This document shows, one piece after another, positions 15,454 to 24,098 of a stretch of DNA of 64,000 nucleotides. Under the pieces are notes generated by a model. The model was not told where the DNA came from, searched no databases, and saw nothing but the letters and a program-made list of their open reading frames with translations. Source of the DNA: JBMYRH01 sp049602155 (GTDB taxonomy: Bacteria; Myxococcota_A; UBA9042; PHBI01; JBMYRH01); assembly GCA_049602155.1 (NCBI GenBank), contig JBMYRH010000011.1, positions 124,001 through 188,000 of the forward strand. The letters are read 5' to 3'. The position numbers were made by a program, and so were the translations under genes. Every line of letters starts with the position of its first letter. The stretch's first letter is position 1.

Positions 15454-16892
15454 GCGATCACCGTCGCGCTGTGACCCTCTGGGAGGGTCGGCGTCCGTAC
15501 CTCTTCCGTCTCAATGAAGAACCCGATGAGCAGGTTCTTCGCCAAAGTCGCGCGATACCACGCCGAACCACGGTGATCGCTCATGGGCTGAAAGTCCTGC
15601 GCCAAGAGCGCCGCGGCCGCTTCGACGGTCGCCAAGGTCCAAGGAGAGCCAACCAAGGCTGCCTCCGCGTGATGAGCGCGCTTTGGCGTCGCCGCCATGC
15701 CACCGTAGGCGAGGCGCGCTCGGGTGACGATCCCTGCCTCGTCCACCTCGACAACATAGGTCGCTGCGACGGCGCTGATGTCCAGTTCTCGCCGCTTGGA
15801 CACCTTGTATGAGGCCGCGCGGGCGCCAGTGGGGACGTCCGGGAGCTCGATCCGCGCGAGCACCTCTCCGGCCGCCAACGCGGTCTGGCGATAGCCGGTA
15901 AAGAAGTCCTCGGCAGGGATGCGCCGCTCGCCATCGCGAGACAGGGCGATCATCGTAGCGTCCATCGCGAGCAGGACAGGTGGCGTGTCCCCAATCGGGG
16001 AGGCGTTACAGACGTTCCCACCCAAGGTCGCGCGGTGCTTAATCTGCCGCGCTCCAAAGTAGCGCAGCATGCGCGCCATCGGGAGGTGACGCGTGGCAGT
16101 TAAGGCCTCGACATCACTCAGCGGCACGGCGGCTCCCAAGGACAAGCCGCCGGGGATCTCGTGCATCCCGTGCAGCTCACTCAAGTGCTCAACGCTCACC
16201 AAACAAGGGAAGCGGATGTGGCGCTGTGTCACGTCCAAGCCTAAGTCGGTCGCGCCCGCGACAAAGCGATGCTCAGGGTGAGCCTCGAGGAGCTCGAAGA
16301 GCGACGTGAGGTTCGTCGGAGCGAAGAAGCGCTGAGTCTCAGTCTCGACGGTGAGCGGCCCGGGACGCGGTGGCGCCGCGTCCCGCAGCGCTGTGAAGCG
16401 GTCGGTCGGCATCAAGCCCGCGATGTCCTCTGTCGCGTCACGGATCGGTCGATAGCCCGTACAGCGGCAGAGGTTCCCGCACATCTGGTCATCGAGCTTC
16501 CAACCAGCGTCCAAGTCCGGGCGATAGCAGGCCTCGAACATCGACATGACGACCCCAGGGGTGCAGTAGCCGCACTGAGAGCCGAGCGCGTCGGTCAACG
16601 CGCGCTGAACGGGGTGTGGCCCCGACGCATCTGCGAGTCCCTCGACGGTCACGACATGGCGCCCATTGACCATGGGGAGGAGCAGCAAGCAGGCGTTGAC
16701 CCCGCGATAGGTCGCCCCCTCGGGTCCGTCTGGATCGAGGAGCGCCACGGTGCATGCACCGCAGTCCCCCTCGGCGCACCCCTCTTTCGTGCCGGTCTCT
16801 TGGCGATGGTCTCGCAAGTAGTTCAGCAGCGTCGTCGTCGGAGATAGCCCCTCGACCTCAACCGGGTGTCCATTTAACCAAAAGCGAATCAT
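15450..16892 (-). CDS. xdhA: Xanthine dehydrogenase small subunit XdhA ([2Fe-2S] and FAD)
   Basis: From the ATG at 16892 (MIRFWLNGHPVEVEG) the protein is 480 aa. The first [2Fe-2S] domain has GCAEGDCGAC. The second, helical one has QCGYCTPG and MCGNLCRCTGYRPI. An FAD-binding domain follows (FVAGATDLGLDV and LGGNVCNASPIGDTPP), then the CO-dehydrogenase flavoprotein C-terminal domain. This is the fused FeS/FAD architecture of XdhA. It takes electrons from XdhB to NAD+. A longer GTG start at 16937 would overlap xdhC by 41 nt; the chosen ATG begins 4 nt after the xdhC stop and gives the usual family N-terminus. Confidence 0.95.
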   Translation of the reverse strand: MIRFWLNGHPVEVEGLSPTTTLLNYLRDHRQETGTKEGCAEGDCGACTVALLDPDGPEGATYRGVNACLLLLPMVNGRHVVTVEGLADASGPHPVQRALTDALGSQCGYCTPGVVMSMFEACYRPDLDAGWKLDDQMCGNLCRCTGYRPIRDATEDIAGLMPTDRFTALRDAAPPRPGPLTVETETQRFFAPTNLTSLFELLEAHPEHRFVAGATDLGLDVTQRHIRFPCLVSVEHLSELHGMHEIPGGLSLGAAVPLSDVEALTATRHLPMARMLRYFGARQIKHRATLGGNVCNASPIGDTPPVLLAMDATMIALSRDGERRIPAEDFFTGYRQTALAAGEVLARIELPDVPTGARAASYKVSKRRELDISAVAATYVVEVDEAGIVTRARLAYGGMAATPKRAHHAEAALVGSPWTLATVEAAAALLAQDFQPMSDHRGSAWYRATLAKNLLIGFFIETEEVRTPTLPEGHSATVIA

Positions 16893-16896
16893 AGGC

Positions 16897-17727
16897 TCAG
16901 CCTCGCTCGGTGGAGGAGAGGTGGGACACATCCGCACCGCGTGTCGTCTTCGAGGAGCTGTGCTGACGCCGATGCCTGATCAGTTCACCGGCGATCGACA
17001 CAGCGATCTCCTCTGGCGTCTCCGCCAAGATATCTAAGCCGATCGGCGCATGAGCGCGCGCGAGGGTCTCCTCGTCGAGCCCCTCGAGGCGCAGCTGCTT
17101 CATCGTCTTGTCGACCTTCCGCGTGCTGCCGATCATCCCGATGTAGCCAGCGCGTGTCTTGAGTGTCGCGCACAAGATCTCCCGGTCGAAGTCATGATTA
17201 TGGGTAGCGATGACAACATAATCCCGCGGCTTCAAATCCAGCGCCACTATGACATCACCGTGGGCCTCTAAGAGGTGCTGCCTCGCGGACGGGAACCGCT
17301 CCGGCGTATTCCAGTCGGGGCGCTCGTCGATGACGATCACCTCGAAAGCACACGGCGCCGCAGCCCGGGCGAGCGCACAGGCGACATGACCGGCGCCAAA
17401 GAGGACGAGGCGCTGGGGGATCTGCAGTGGCTCGATGAAGAGCTCCATCTGCCCGCCGCAGCACATCCCGAGCTCAGCCTTCAGGCGGTAAGTGACCACC
17501 CTCGCCTTCTGCGTCTCCATAGCCTCAAGCGCGCACGCGATGGCCTCGTGCTCAACGCGCCCCCCGCCGATGGTCCCGACGATTGAGCCGTCAGGCCGGA
17601 CGAGCATCTTAGCGCCGACGACCTGAGGCGTATGACCGTCCACAGAGGTCACCGTCACCACCACGCCTGGTTCACCCGCCTCTGTCAGGCGCACAATCTC
17701 TCGATATAGGTCCATCACGACCGCCAT
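16897..17727 (-). CDS. xdhC: XdhC molybdenum-cofactor insertion chaperone
   Basis: The 276-aa protein has the XdhC/CoxI N-terminal domain (VTVTSVDGHTPQVVGAKMLV; GTIGGGRVEHEA; the ELGMCCGGQMELF motif) and the C-terminal Rossmann domain (RLVLFGAGHVACALA, VIATHNHDFDREIL, YIGMIGSTRKV). XdhC binds Moco, protects its sulfurated form and loads it into XdhB. In Rhodobacter it recruits a NifS-type desulfurase, and a desulfurase gene heads this same gene run. A second ATG lies at 17715. The last 20 residues are polar and not part of the core fold. Confidence 0.95.
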   Translation of the reverse strand: MAVVMDLYREIVRLTEAGEPGVVVTVTSVDGHTPQVVGAKMLVRPDGSIVGTIGGGRVEHEAIACALEAMETQKARVVTYRLKAELGMCCGGQMELFIEPLQIPQRLVLFGAGHVACALARAAAPCAFEVIVIDERPDWNTPERFPSARQHLLEAHGDVIVALDLKPRDYVVIATHNHDFDREILCATLKTRAGYIGMIGSTRKVDKTMKQLRLEGLDEETLARAHAPIGLDILAETPEEIAVSIAGELIRHRRQHSSSKTTRGADVSHLSSTERG

Positions 17728-17744
17728 CCTAGCACGCCTGCCCC

Positions 17745-18971
17745 CTAGAGCGTGGACCAGACCGGCCGACCGCGTACCCAGGTCGCCAGCGCAGGCGGCG
17801 CATCATGATCAAAGAGCAGGCTGCCCAGCAGCTGATCGACGCTCTCGGCCCAAGGCGGGACGCGCCAAAGGCTCATGTCTGCATCCAGTCCAGCCTCAAG
17901 CGCCCCGAAGCGGGCCTCACCGAGCGCCAACGCTCCCCCCCGTGTGCCCTGCCAAAAGAGCGCCCGAGGTGACACGTCTACCGCACATTGGCGCGCATTG
18001 TCGTAGGCGAAAGAGAGCGTGCGAGGGACGCGAAAAGAGCGCCCAGCGGCGACGTCTGTGCCCAGAGCCCAGGGGACCTCCTGCCCGAGGACCTTGCCGA
18101 TCGGCATGTTGCCGCTGCCCAGGAAGTAGTTGGAGTCCGGGCAATGGGCGACCACCGCGCCAGCGCCCTTGAACGTCTCCCAGTCATCGTCATCGAGGTG
18201 AATACAGTGCGCAAAGACCGCACCCGGCTGCAGCAGCCCGTGATCCTCGTAGACCTGAAGGTAGCGTGAACCGAAGCGGTCATAAACCGCCTGACACTCC
18301 GCTGGGGTCTCAGCCAAATGCGTGGTGAGCTTGAGCTTGAGCCGATCCGCAACATCGGAGGCTGCGCGCAACATCGCGTCGCTGCAGGACAACGCGAAGC
18401 GGGGGATGACTGCGACCCCTAAGCGGCCTGCATCATGCCCGTGCCAGCGCTCTGCGAGCCCCTCAAGGTCCTCAACGGTGCGCTCGACGGAGACCCTCAG
18501 GGCCTCTGGGCAATCCCTGTCCATCCACACAGGGCCCACCAAGCCGCGCAACCCGGCGGCGTCCATCGTGTTGAGCAAGATCTCCGACGCCGAGGCATGA
18601 ACCGACCCGTAGATCAGCGCATAGGTCGTCCCCGAGCTCGCGAGCGCCTGACAGAATTCCACCGCCACTTGCTGTGCATGACCCGCATCAGCGAAGCGAG
18701 CCTCTTCTGGGAAGATCGACTCATTGAGCCAGGTCAACAGCGGCCCAGAGGCCGAGCCCACGGCGCGCGTCTGAGGGAAATGAATGTGCCCGTCCACAAA
18801 GCCAGGGACGAGCAAGTGGGGCCGAAGGTCTGCATCGCAGGACCCGCCGCGCCAAGGGGCAACCTCTTGAAGGCGTCCCTCATCGTCGATGACGACGACG
18901 GCATCGTCGATCCAACGCACCTCTTCACGAGATAGGGGCGAGACTACACGCGCTCGGTAAGTAACGGTCAT
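17745..18971 (-). CDS. guaD: Guanine deaminase
   Basis: The 408-aa amidohydrolase has the metal-binding PGFVDGHIHFPQT near residue 60, a conserved helix-turn TTHLAETPAE, the histidine FAHCIHL, the guanine-deaminase signature CPDSNYFLGSGNMP and the final metal Asp in ALGTDVAAG. Zinc-dependent guanine deaminase converts guanine to xanthine plus ammonia in the cytoplasm, directly feeding XdhAB encoded immediately downstream (17-nt gap to xdhC). Length matches the family. It begins ATG with no conspicuous ribosome-binding site, so coupling to the upstream genes is possible across the 48-nt gap. Confidence 0.95.
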   Translation of the reverse strand: MTVTYRARVVSPLSREEVRWIDDAVVVIDDEGRLQEVAPWRGGSCDADLRPHLLVPGFVDGHIHFPQTRAVGSASGPLLTWLNESIFPEEARFADAGHAQQVAVEFCQALASSGTTYALIYGSVHASASEILLNTMDAAGLRGLVGPVWMDRDCPEALRVSVERTVEDLEGLAERWHGHDAGRLGVAVIPRFALSCSDAMLRAASDVADRLKLKLTTHLAETPAECQAVYDRFGSRYLQVYEDHGLLQPGAVFAHCIHLDDDDWETFKGAGAVVAHCPDSNYFLGSGNMPIGKVLGQEVPWALGTDVAAGRSFRVPRTLSFAYDNARQCAVDVSPRALFWQGTRGGALALGEARFGALEAGLDADMSLWRVPPWAESVDQLLGSLLFDHDAPPALATWVRGRPVWSTL

Positions 18972-19019
18972 AGCGACAGAGGATGCGGCACAACCGCTCG
19001 GCCGACAATCTTTGAGGGA

Positions 19020-19358
19020 TCAGCCCAAGGGCGCCTTATCCGCCGCACAGCTCGCGCACCGCTCCAACCACGGCGTCTCATCGAGCGCGAGCGGCTCGAG
19101 GGTACTCCCGCAGGCAAGACATGCGCCGTAGGCGTCGGTACCAAGCCGGGTCCTAGACGCGTTGATCATGTCGAGGAACGCGCGAACCCGCGCCTCCTTG
19201 GTGATCGCCTCCATATCGAGGCCGGGGACCAACATATCCGCCAGGGTGATGTTCTGACCTGCCTTCAGGTTGGCCAGACGCGTCGCCACCTCAAGGCCCT
19301 TCTGGTTGATGCGCGTCAACCTCAAACTGCGGCGCGCCTGGTCATCCAGGTCGCTCAT
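19020..19358 (-). CDS. Small C4 zinc-finger protein (DksA/TraR-like)
   Basis: From the ATG at 19358 the product is 112 aa. A helical N-terminus is followed by a C-terminal finger CLAC-x17-CASC, the same spacing as DksA/TraR family proteins and as the protein at 10966-11325. The start overlaps the stop of the DUF1244 gene (ATGA), so both are translationally coupled. The middle has DMLVPGLDMEAI, not a known motif to me. Likely a transcription- or translation-associated regulator by finger type; the context with purine catabolism suggests only co-transcription. Confidence 0.75.
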   Translation of the reverse strand: MSDLDDQARRSLRLTRINQKGLEVATRLANLKAGQNITLADMLVPGLDMEAITKEARVRAFLDMINASRTRLGTDAYGACLACGSTLEPLALDETPWLERCASCAADKAPLG

Positions 19359-19600
19359 TTCTGGTACGCCGCTTTCCACGCGTCATACGGCATCCCATAG
19401 ACATGCTCGCGGACTGCGGCGTAGTCGGTGTCGACCCCTTGCCCCTCGGCTTCTGCCAAGTACCACTTCGCGAGGCAGTTTCGACAAAACCCCGCGAGGT
19501 TCATCAAGTCGATGTTCTGTAGGTCCGTGTTGGCCTGTAAATGGGAGACCAAGCGACGAAAAGTCGCCGCCTCGATCTCCGTACGTGTCGCGTCATCCAT
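19355..19600 (-). CDS. DUF1244 family protein
   Basis: The 81-aa protein matches the DUF1244 pattern throughout: EIEAATFRRLVSHLQ, NIDLMNLAGFCRNCLAKWY and YGMPYDAWKAAYQ. Two cysteines in FCRNC are conserved in the family. It is a compact helical cytoplasmic protein of unknown function, found widely in proteobacteria. A strong GAGGAG site lies 6 nt before ATG 19600; upstream in-frame codons run inside the desulfurase gene and were rejected. It lies 25 nt after the cysteine desulfurase stop and overlaps the next gene by 4 nt. Confidence 0.9.
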   Translation of the reverse strand: MDDATRTEIEAATFRRLVSHLQANTDLQNIDLMNLAGFCRNCLAKWYLAEAEGQGVDTDYAAVREHVYGMPYDAWKAAYQK

Positions 19601-19625
19601 GACTGCTCCTCTGTTGGTCGTCCAC

Positions 19626-20735
19626 CTAACCCTCCGCGAGCACCTCTTGCAAGGCTGCGACCGCGGCGTCGATGTCCGCATCCGTGGTCCCTGGACCGAG
19701 CGAGAAACGCAGTGAGCCTTGCGCCTGAGCCGCATCATAGCCCATCGCGACCAGCACATGGCTCGGGCGCGCCTGCCCAGACGCGCAGGCCGCCCCGGTA
19801 GAGACCGCGACGCCGCGCTCGGCGAGGCCAATCGTCAGCCACTCCCCATCCGCCCATTCACCTCCGGCGGGGATGCTCACAAAGCTCGTGTTCGGTAAAC
19901 GGGGGCTCGAAGCCCCATAGACGACGAGGCCCGGCAAGGCCTCGAGGAGGAGCCGCTCGAGGCGGTCGCGACAGGCAGCGACGCTCTCACCGTCGGCAGG
20001 CGCATGAGATGCTGCGAGCCCAAACCCGCCGATCGCAGCGACCGGTGGTGTCCCTCCGCGTCGCCCGCCTTCTTGTCCTCCGCCGCGGATCAAGGGCGTC
20101 ATCACTCCTCCGCGGACGACGAGGGCGCCGACCCCTTGAGGTCCACCGAGCTTATGAGCCGAGAGGGCGAGGCTGCTGATGGCGCGCCCATATCCCGATG
20201 TCAGGCATGGGGCCGCCCACCGCGCGAGCTGCACTGCATCGCAATGCCAGGGCACACCGGTGCGCTCAACCAAGGCCGCGATGGCGTCGAGGTCGTGGAT
20301 AACCCCCGTCTCGTTGTTGGCGGCCATCAGGGCCAAGCCTGACGCGCCCTCCAGAGCCCGCTCAAGGAACGCCAGGCTCACCTGCCCATCAGACCCGACA
20401 GGGACGAGGGTGACCTCTTGTGAGAGGACTTCGAGTGGCGCGAGCACCGCTGGATGCTCTGTCGCGATCGCCACCAAGCGCCCTCCCCCGGAGGCCAGGT
20501 GGGTGAGCGCGGTGACGTTCGCCTCGGTCGCGCCGCTCGTGAAGATGACCTCCGACGGTTTCGCGCCCACGAGGTGAGCGACCTGCGTGCGGGCGAGGTC
20601 AATGACCTGGCGCGCCTGGATCCCGGCTCTGTGGAGGGAGGCTGGGTTGCCTGTGCAGGTCTGCATCCACTCCGCCATGTGCGCTACGACGTCCCCTAGC
20701 GGGGGTGACGTGGCGTTATGATCAAGGTACGTCAT
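19626..20735 (-). CDS. NifS/IscS-type cysteine desulfurase
   Basis: The 369-aa PLP enzyme starts MTYLDHNATSPP, the family N-terminus. It has TSGATEANVTAL, NNETGVI, the cofactor-stacking HCDAVQ, the PLP lysine in LSAHKLGGPQGVGAL and the persulfide-forming cysteine in STGAACASGQARPSHVL. It removes sulfur from L-cysteine to form an enzyme persulfide. Position at the head of the guaD-xdhCAB run suggests it supplies sulfur for sulfurating Moco on XdhC, as NifS4 does in Rhodobacter capsulatus; general Fe-S or selenium roles are alternatives. ATG 20735 follows AGGGG; a GTG lies one codon upstream. Confidence 0.92.
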   Translation of the reverse strand: MTYLDHNATSPPLGDVVAHMAEWMQTCTGNPASLHRAGIQARQVIDLARTQVAHLVGAKPSEVIFTSGATEANVTALTHLASGGGRLVAIATEHPAVLAPLEVLSQEVTLVPVGSDGQVSLAFLERALEGASGLALMAANNETGVIHDLDAIAALVERTGVPWHCDAVQLARWAAPCLTSGYGRAISSLALSAHKLGGPQGVGALVVRGGVMTPLIRGGGQEGGRRGGTPPVAAIGGFGLAASHAPADGESVAACRDRLERLLLEALPGLVVYGASSPRLPNTSFVSIPAGGEWADGEWLTIGLAERGVAVSTGAACASGQARPSHVLVAMGYDAAQAQGSLRFSLGPGTTDADIDAAVAALQEVLAEG

Positions 20736-20790
20736 CACCCCTGAGTGTGACGGAGGCCGCCCGAGATGTCGACGCCGGCATGGTGCCCCC

Positions 20791-20839
20791 TGAACGTAGA
20801 GAGGCCGGCGCAGGATGCCCTACGCCGGCCCTCTGTTCA
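20791..20839 (-). terminator. Hairpin downstream of the UGA-containing redoxin gene
   Basis: AGAGGCCGGCG (20800-20810) pairs with CGCCGGCCCTCT (20823-20834) with one bulged base. The flanks TGAAC (20791-20795) and GTTCA (20835-20839) extend the stem. It lies just past the stop of the selenoprotein candidate and before the desulfurase gene. No T-run follows, so it may be a terminator or an mRNA 3' end stabiliser. Confidence 0.5.
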
Positions 20840-20852
20840 CGATACGATGCGA

Positions 20853-22364
20853 CTACTGAGTCAGCTGATTGACGTACGTCGACGCGGACTGAGTGTCGTC
20901 GTAGAAGCTCGACCAGAGGTACTGGAAGTTCGAACCATCGAGCACTGCGTGCCACGGGCTGAAGCTCGAGACGATGCCGCAAAAGTCGCCACTGTTGCAG
21001 TCAGCGTCCGTGGAGCACGGAGCGCCGGTCTGAGCACAGATGTAGGTGACTGCGTAGTACGGGTCGATGTTCTGGTAGGTCGTCGCCATCGCGTTCTGAG
21101 TGATGCTGAACATATCGGGCGGATCCTGAATCGGGATCGGCACACCTGCATCGCTGTAGTCGAGGAGCATGCGCTCCGGGTCAACGTTGTGAGAGGCCGC
21201 GTACTGCTTGCAGTAGGCCTCCGACGGCTTCGTGCCCTGGGCGTTCTCCGCGAGGATCACCCACATGTCGAGGTCCTCAGGCATGTTTGCGTTGTTGATC
21301 GTGCCACCCATGTTGTTTGCCAGCTCGCCGAGCAGGCCAGTGCAAGCACTTCACCAACCGGCGACGGAAATGAACCAAATCGCGTCCTTTCCGCAGCCTT
21401 GGTGGACACTTACGGGGTCACCGTTGCAGTTCATCAGCGTGAAGTCAGCGACGTTGCTGTTGATCAAGTTGCCGTTGCCGTCCGGGACGCACGTCTCAGC
21501 GACGTCGCCCTCGTAGACAGGGAAAGTGCCCGTGCCGGGGTTCGTCCCGGTGCCGCCGCCCGCCATCTCCTCGGAGAAGGGCAAGCTCGGGATGCACCAG
21601 ACCTCGCCACCGACGACAGGGGTTGAGACGTAGGTGTTGGGGTCGATCGTCACCTCTTTCAGGACGACGTTCTTGAATTCACCCGCGAAGGTGCCGTCTC
21701 CGATCTCGGTGATGACGAGCTCACCCTCATCCGCATACCACTGCTTCTCGCAGCTCTGAGAGGCCTTCGAGCACCCGGTCTGCATACGCACGCAGTTACC
21801 GCAGTCCTCGTAGTTCGTGCCCACGAGGCTGTAGGTCCCTGGAGCGGTCGCGCCGTTGTACGGCGACCCCTGGTAGAGCTCGATGAGGAGCACATCGTAG
21901 GGGTCACTGGTCGCGCTGAGGCCCACCCACTGCAGGATGCCGCTCTGGGGCACCGATGCAGAAGTGTCGACAGCAGCGAAGCCAGCCTTGTCACATCCGG
22001 CCGGGACCTCTCCGTCAGGCACGGTGTGCGTCTCGTCATCAGGATCAGTCCCGGGATCGGTGCCCGGGTCAGTGCCCGGGTCAGTGCCTGGGTCGGTGCC
22101 GGGGTCGGTGCCGGGGTCGGTGCCGGGGTCTGTCCCTGGGTCGGTGCCGGGGTCTGTCCCTGGGTCGGTGCCGGGGTCTGTCCCTGGGTCAGTGCCATCT
22201 TGTTCTGTCACTTCACCACCAACACTCGAATCATCACCGTCGCTGGGATCAGCGGTCGGATCGGCGAGCGTCTCCGCTCCAGATTCAGTGTCATCGCCGC
22301 CGCTATCGCAGGCTGACGTTAAGAGCAGTGACATGCACGCCACCGCCACGAAGAATCTCCGCAT
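20853..22364 (-). CDS. Candidate selenoprotein: redoxin-fold lipoprotein with UxxC motif (UGA read as Sec338)
   Basis: Ordinary calling gives two pieces, a 337-aa frame ending AGW-stop at 21351 and a downstream frame starting at 21311. They are in the same frame, separated only by TGA at 21351-21353. Read through, the protein is 503 aa: lipoprotein signal (LTSAC, Cys19), a GTDP repeat linker, a beta-rich domain with several Cys, then a thioredoxin-like domain with IWFISVAGW-U-SAC and MWVILAENAQG. The nearby redoxin at 24663-25301 has LISTTAGWCTAC at the same place, so U replaces the first active-site Cys. A SECIS-like hairpin begins 13 nt after the TGA. It is the last gene of the redox cluster. 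Pseudogene is the alternative. Confidence 0.85.
21319..21337 (-). promoter_or_regulatory. Bacterial SECIS-like hairpin for the UGA at 21351-21353
   Basis: On the minus strand the sequence folds as GCC-U-GCUC-GGC-GAGC-U-GGC: a 3-bp lower stem, U-U mismatch, 4-bp upper stem and a 3-nt loop beginning GG. The loop starts 21 nt after the UGA, inside the window of roughly 16-37 nt used for bacterial SECIS elements, and has G at the first two loop positions as SelB recognition requires. Confidence 0.7.
22044..22196. repeat. 12-bp tandem repeat coding (GTDP)n
   Basis: About twelve to thirteen copies of a 12-bp unit (consensus GGGTCGGTGCCG on the plus strand, with third-position variants) encode a Gly-Thr-Asp-Pro linker between the lipid-anchored Cys and the folded part of the redoxin lipoprotein. 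Such repeats expand and contract easily and probably set the reach from the membrane. Confidence 0.9.
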
Positions 22365-22565
22365 GTTTATCCCCTGTCGGAATCGGCCCTAACACAGAGC
22401 GGGGCGAGTTGTACTACGTGCGAGGGTGCCTGGTCGAGGCATCGTTCATAGCAGCGCCAGCTGACGTCATTTGGGCGACGGGAAAAGCCACTGATAACCG
22501 ATGCATTGCGAGGCTATTCCCACGCTCCTGTTCGTTATCGAGAACCGAGGACGCCGAGCCGGTGT

Positions 22566-24098
22566 CTAGAAGCGTGCGATCGCCTCGATCCGGCCACCCG
22601 TGAACTCCGGGAACTGGCGGCACACCCCTGCGATGCACTTGATCCCGCCACGCTGTGTACCGACTGTACCGCGGAGCTCTAGGCGGTCCGTGAGGTGCGC
22701 GACGAGGATCCCCGCGTAGAAGAGGTTCCGCGCGTCATCCGACTTGTTCTGGGAGTCAAACCCAAACTCAAAGGTGAGCCCGCCCACGCTGGCCCAGTCT
22801 ACCCCCAAGAAGAGGCTCCCGCGCTCATACGCGCTTCCCTGAAGCGTTCGGAATTCGTTGACCGAGGTGATGTGGAGGCTCAACACGTCGGTCAACCGCT
22901 GGAGGTAGTCGATGTCCGCGTGCATCATGGTCTTGATCTCGTTGCCACTGAAGGCCTGAGTCTCTGTGCGATACCCAGCGCTGCCTGCCAGACGCGAGTC
23001 GCCGTAGTCCCAACTGTACTCAGCCCCAGCAAAGGCGTGCATCTGATCGACTCGGACGAACTCATCGAGCGGGTCTGTGATGCGATACATCACGCTCCCA
23101 TGCAGCCGAAGATCGCCATCGAGGAGTGACGTCTCGGCGCGCACGCGGAAGCCCGCCACATCGCGGTTGTTCAGCACCTCTTGATCGAAGCGCTCTAGGG
23201 TCGGCGCGTTGCTGTAGTTGAAGCGGTTCTTCACCGCGGTGTTCGTGGACCCTCTCTGCTCGAAGGCCTCCATGAAGAGCCCCTCTACCAAGACGGTCCA
23301 ATCGGCGATGACGAGGTCCATCGACAAGTAGGCTGCGTAGCCGACGTCCGAGATCCCCGCTGTCTCACGATGCTGACCGACGCCCTCCATGTAGAGCACG
23401 AGATCGCTATCCATGAACTGCAACTCGACGGTGGCGCCCCCGGTCCCGACGCGATCGACCTCCTCAGCCAACGCCTCTTTGGGCTGCATGTAGAGGCCAT
23501 ACGCCCCGAGCCGAACGCTGTCGCTCACGTTCACCTCGGTGGTCGCGCCCGCGATGATGTCCTGGGGATCCGCGATGTACTTCTGGTTCACCGAGTCGAT
23601 GTTGACGGAGTTCGTGATGCCAGAGAAGAGGGACACGTCCGCACGCTCACCCGACCATGTGATCTCACCGCCGCGGAGCGCGACGTCTAAGCCCAACTCA
23701 TCGACCTTACGGATCGCCAAGGCGATCCCTCGGCCGAGTTGGCGGTGAAAGTCACCGCCCATGACACGCCAATCTCCTGCGCGGTAGCGCAGATTGAAGC
23801 GCTCGGGGGTGATCTCAGAGACGTAGTCACCGGACGGACCGTCGACGAATTGCACCAAGTCAAAGCGCTGACTGGCGGTCAAGGAGCCTGCTGAGGCGAC
23901 GAGGTTCAAGCGGTTAATAAAGACCCCGTAGTAGAGATCTTCGCCTTCAGGCCCGGTCACGCCCGTCGCGGTGCGATATTCGCTGAAGAGCGTGTCGGTC
24001 ACGGTCAGGCGAAGGTCTGATGCCGTGGCGGGTGAACTCGCGAAGAGGAGCGCTGCGCTGAGCGCTAGAGGGCCAAACAGACCACGTGGATGGCTCAC
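22566..24098 (-). CDS. Outer-membrane beta-barrel protein (DUF6029-like)
   Basis: The 510-aa protein has a Sec signal (LLFASSPATAS) and a long series of amphipathic strands (LRYRAGDWRVMGGDFHRQLGR; VSLFSGITNS; AGYRTETQAF) ending IEAIARF, with the aromatic C-terminal residue of an outer-membrane barrel. It resembles DUF6029 proteins. Its ATG overlaps the stop of the TlpA gene (ATGA), and the selenoprotein candidate follows about 200 nt downstream. It may be an outer-membrane partner of the redox proteins; no substrate can be read from sequence. Confidence 0.75.
   Translation of the reverse strand: MSHPRGLFGPLALSAALLFASSPATASDLRLTVTDTLFSEYRTATGVTGPEGEDLYYGVFINRLNLVASAGSLTASQRFDLVQFVDGPSGDYVSEITPERFNLRYRAGDWRVMGGDFHRQLGRGIALAIRKVDELGLDVALRGGEITWSGERADVSLFSGITNSVNIDSVNQKYIADPQDIIAGATTEVNVSDSVRLGAYGLYMQPKEALAEEVDRVGTGGATVELQFMDSDLVLYMEGVGQHRETAGISDVGYAAYLSMDLVIADWTVLVEGLFMEAFEQRGSTNTAVKNRFNYSNAPTLERFDQEVLNNRDVAGFRVRAETSLLDGDLRLHGSVMYRITDPLDEFVRVDQMHAFAGAEYSWDYGDSRLAGSAGYRTETQAFSGNEIKTMMHADIDYLQRLTDVLSLHITSVNEFRTLQGSAYERGSLFLGVDWASVGGLTFEFGFDSQNKSDDARNLFYAGILVAHLTDRLELRGTVGTQRGGIKCIAGVCRQFPEFTGGRIEAIARF

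Noticed and set aside
22044..22196. CRISPR-like array
   Set aside because: The repeat unit is 12 bp with no spacers and encodes an in-frame GTDP linker.
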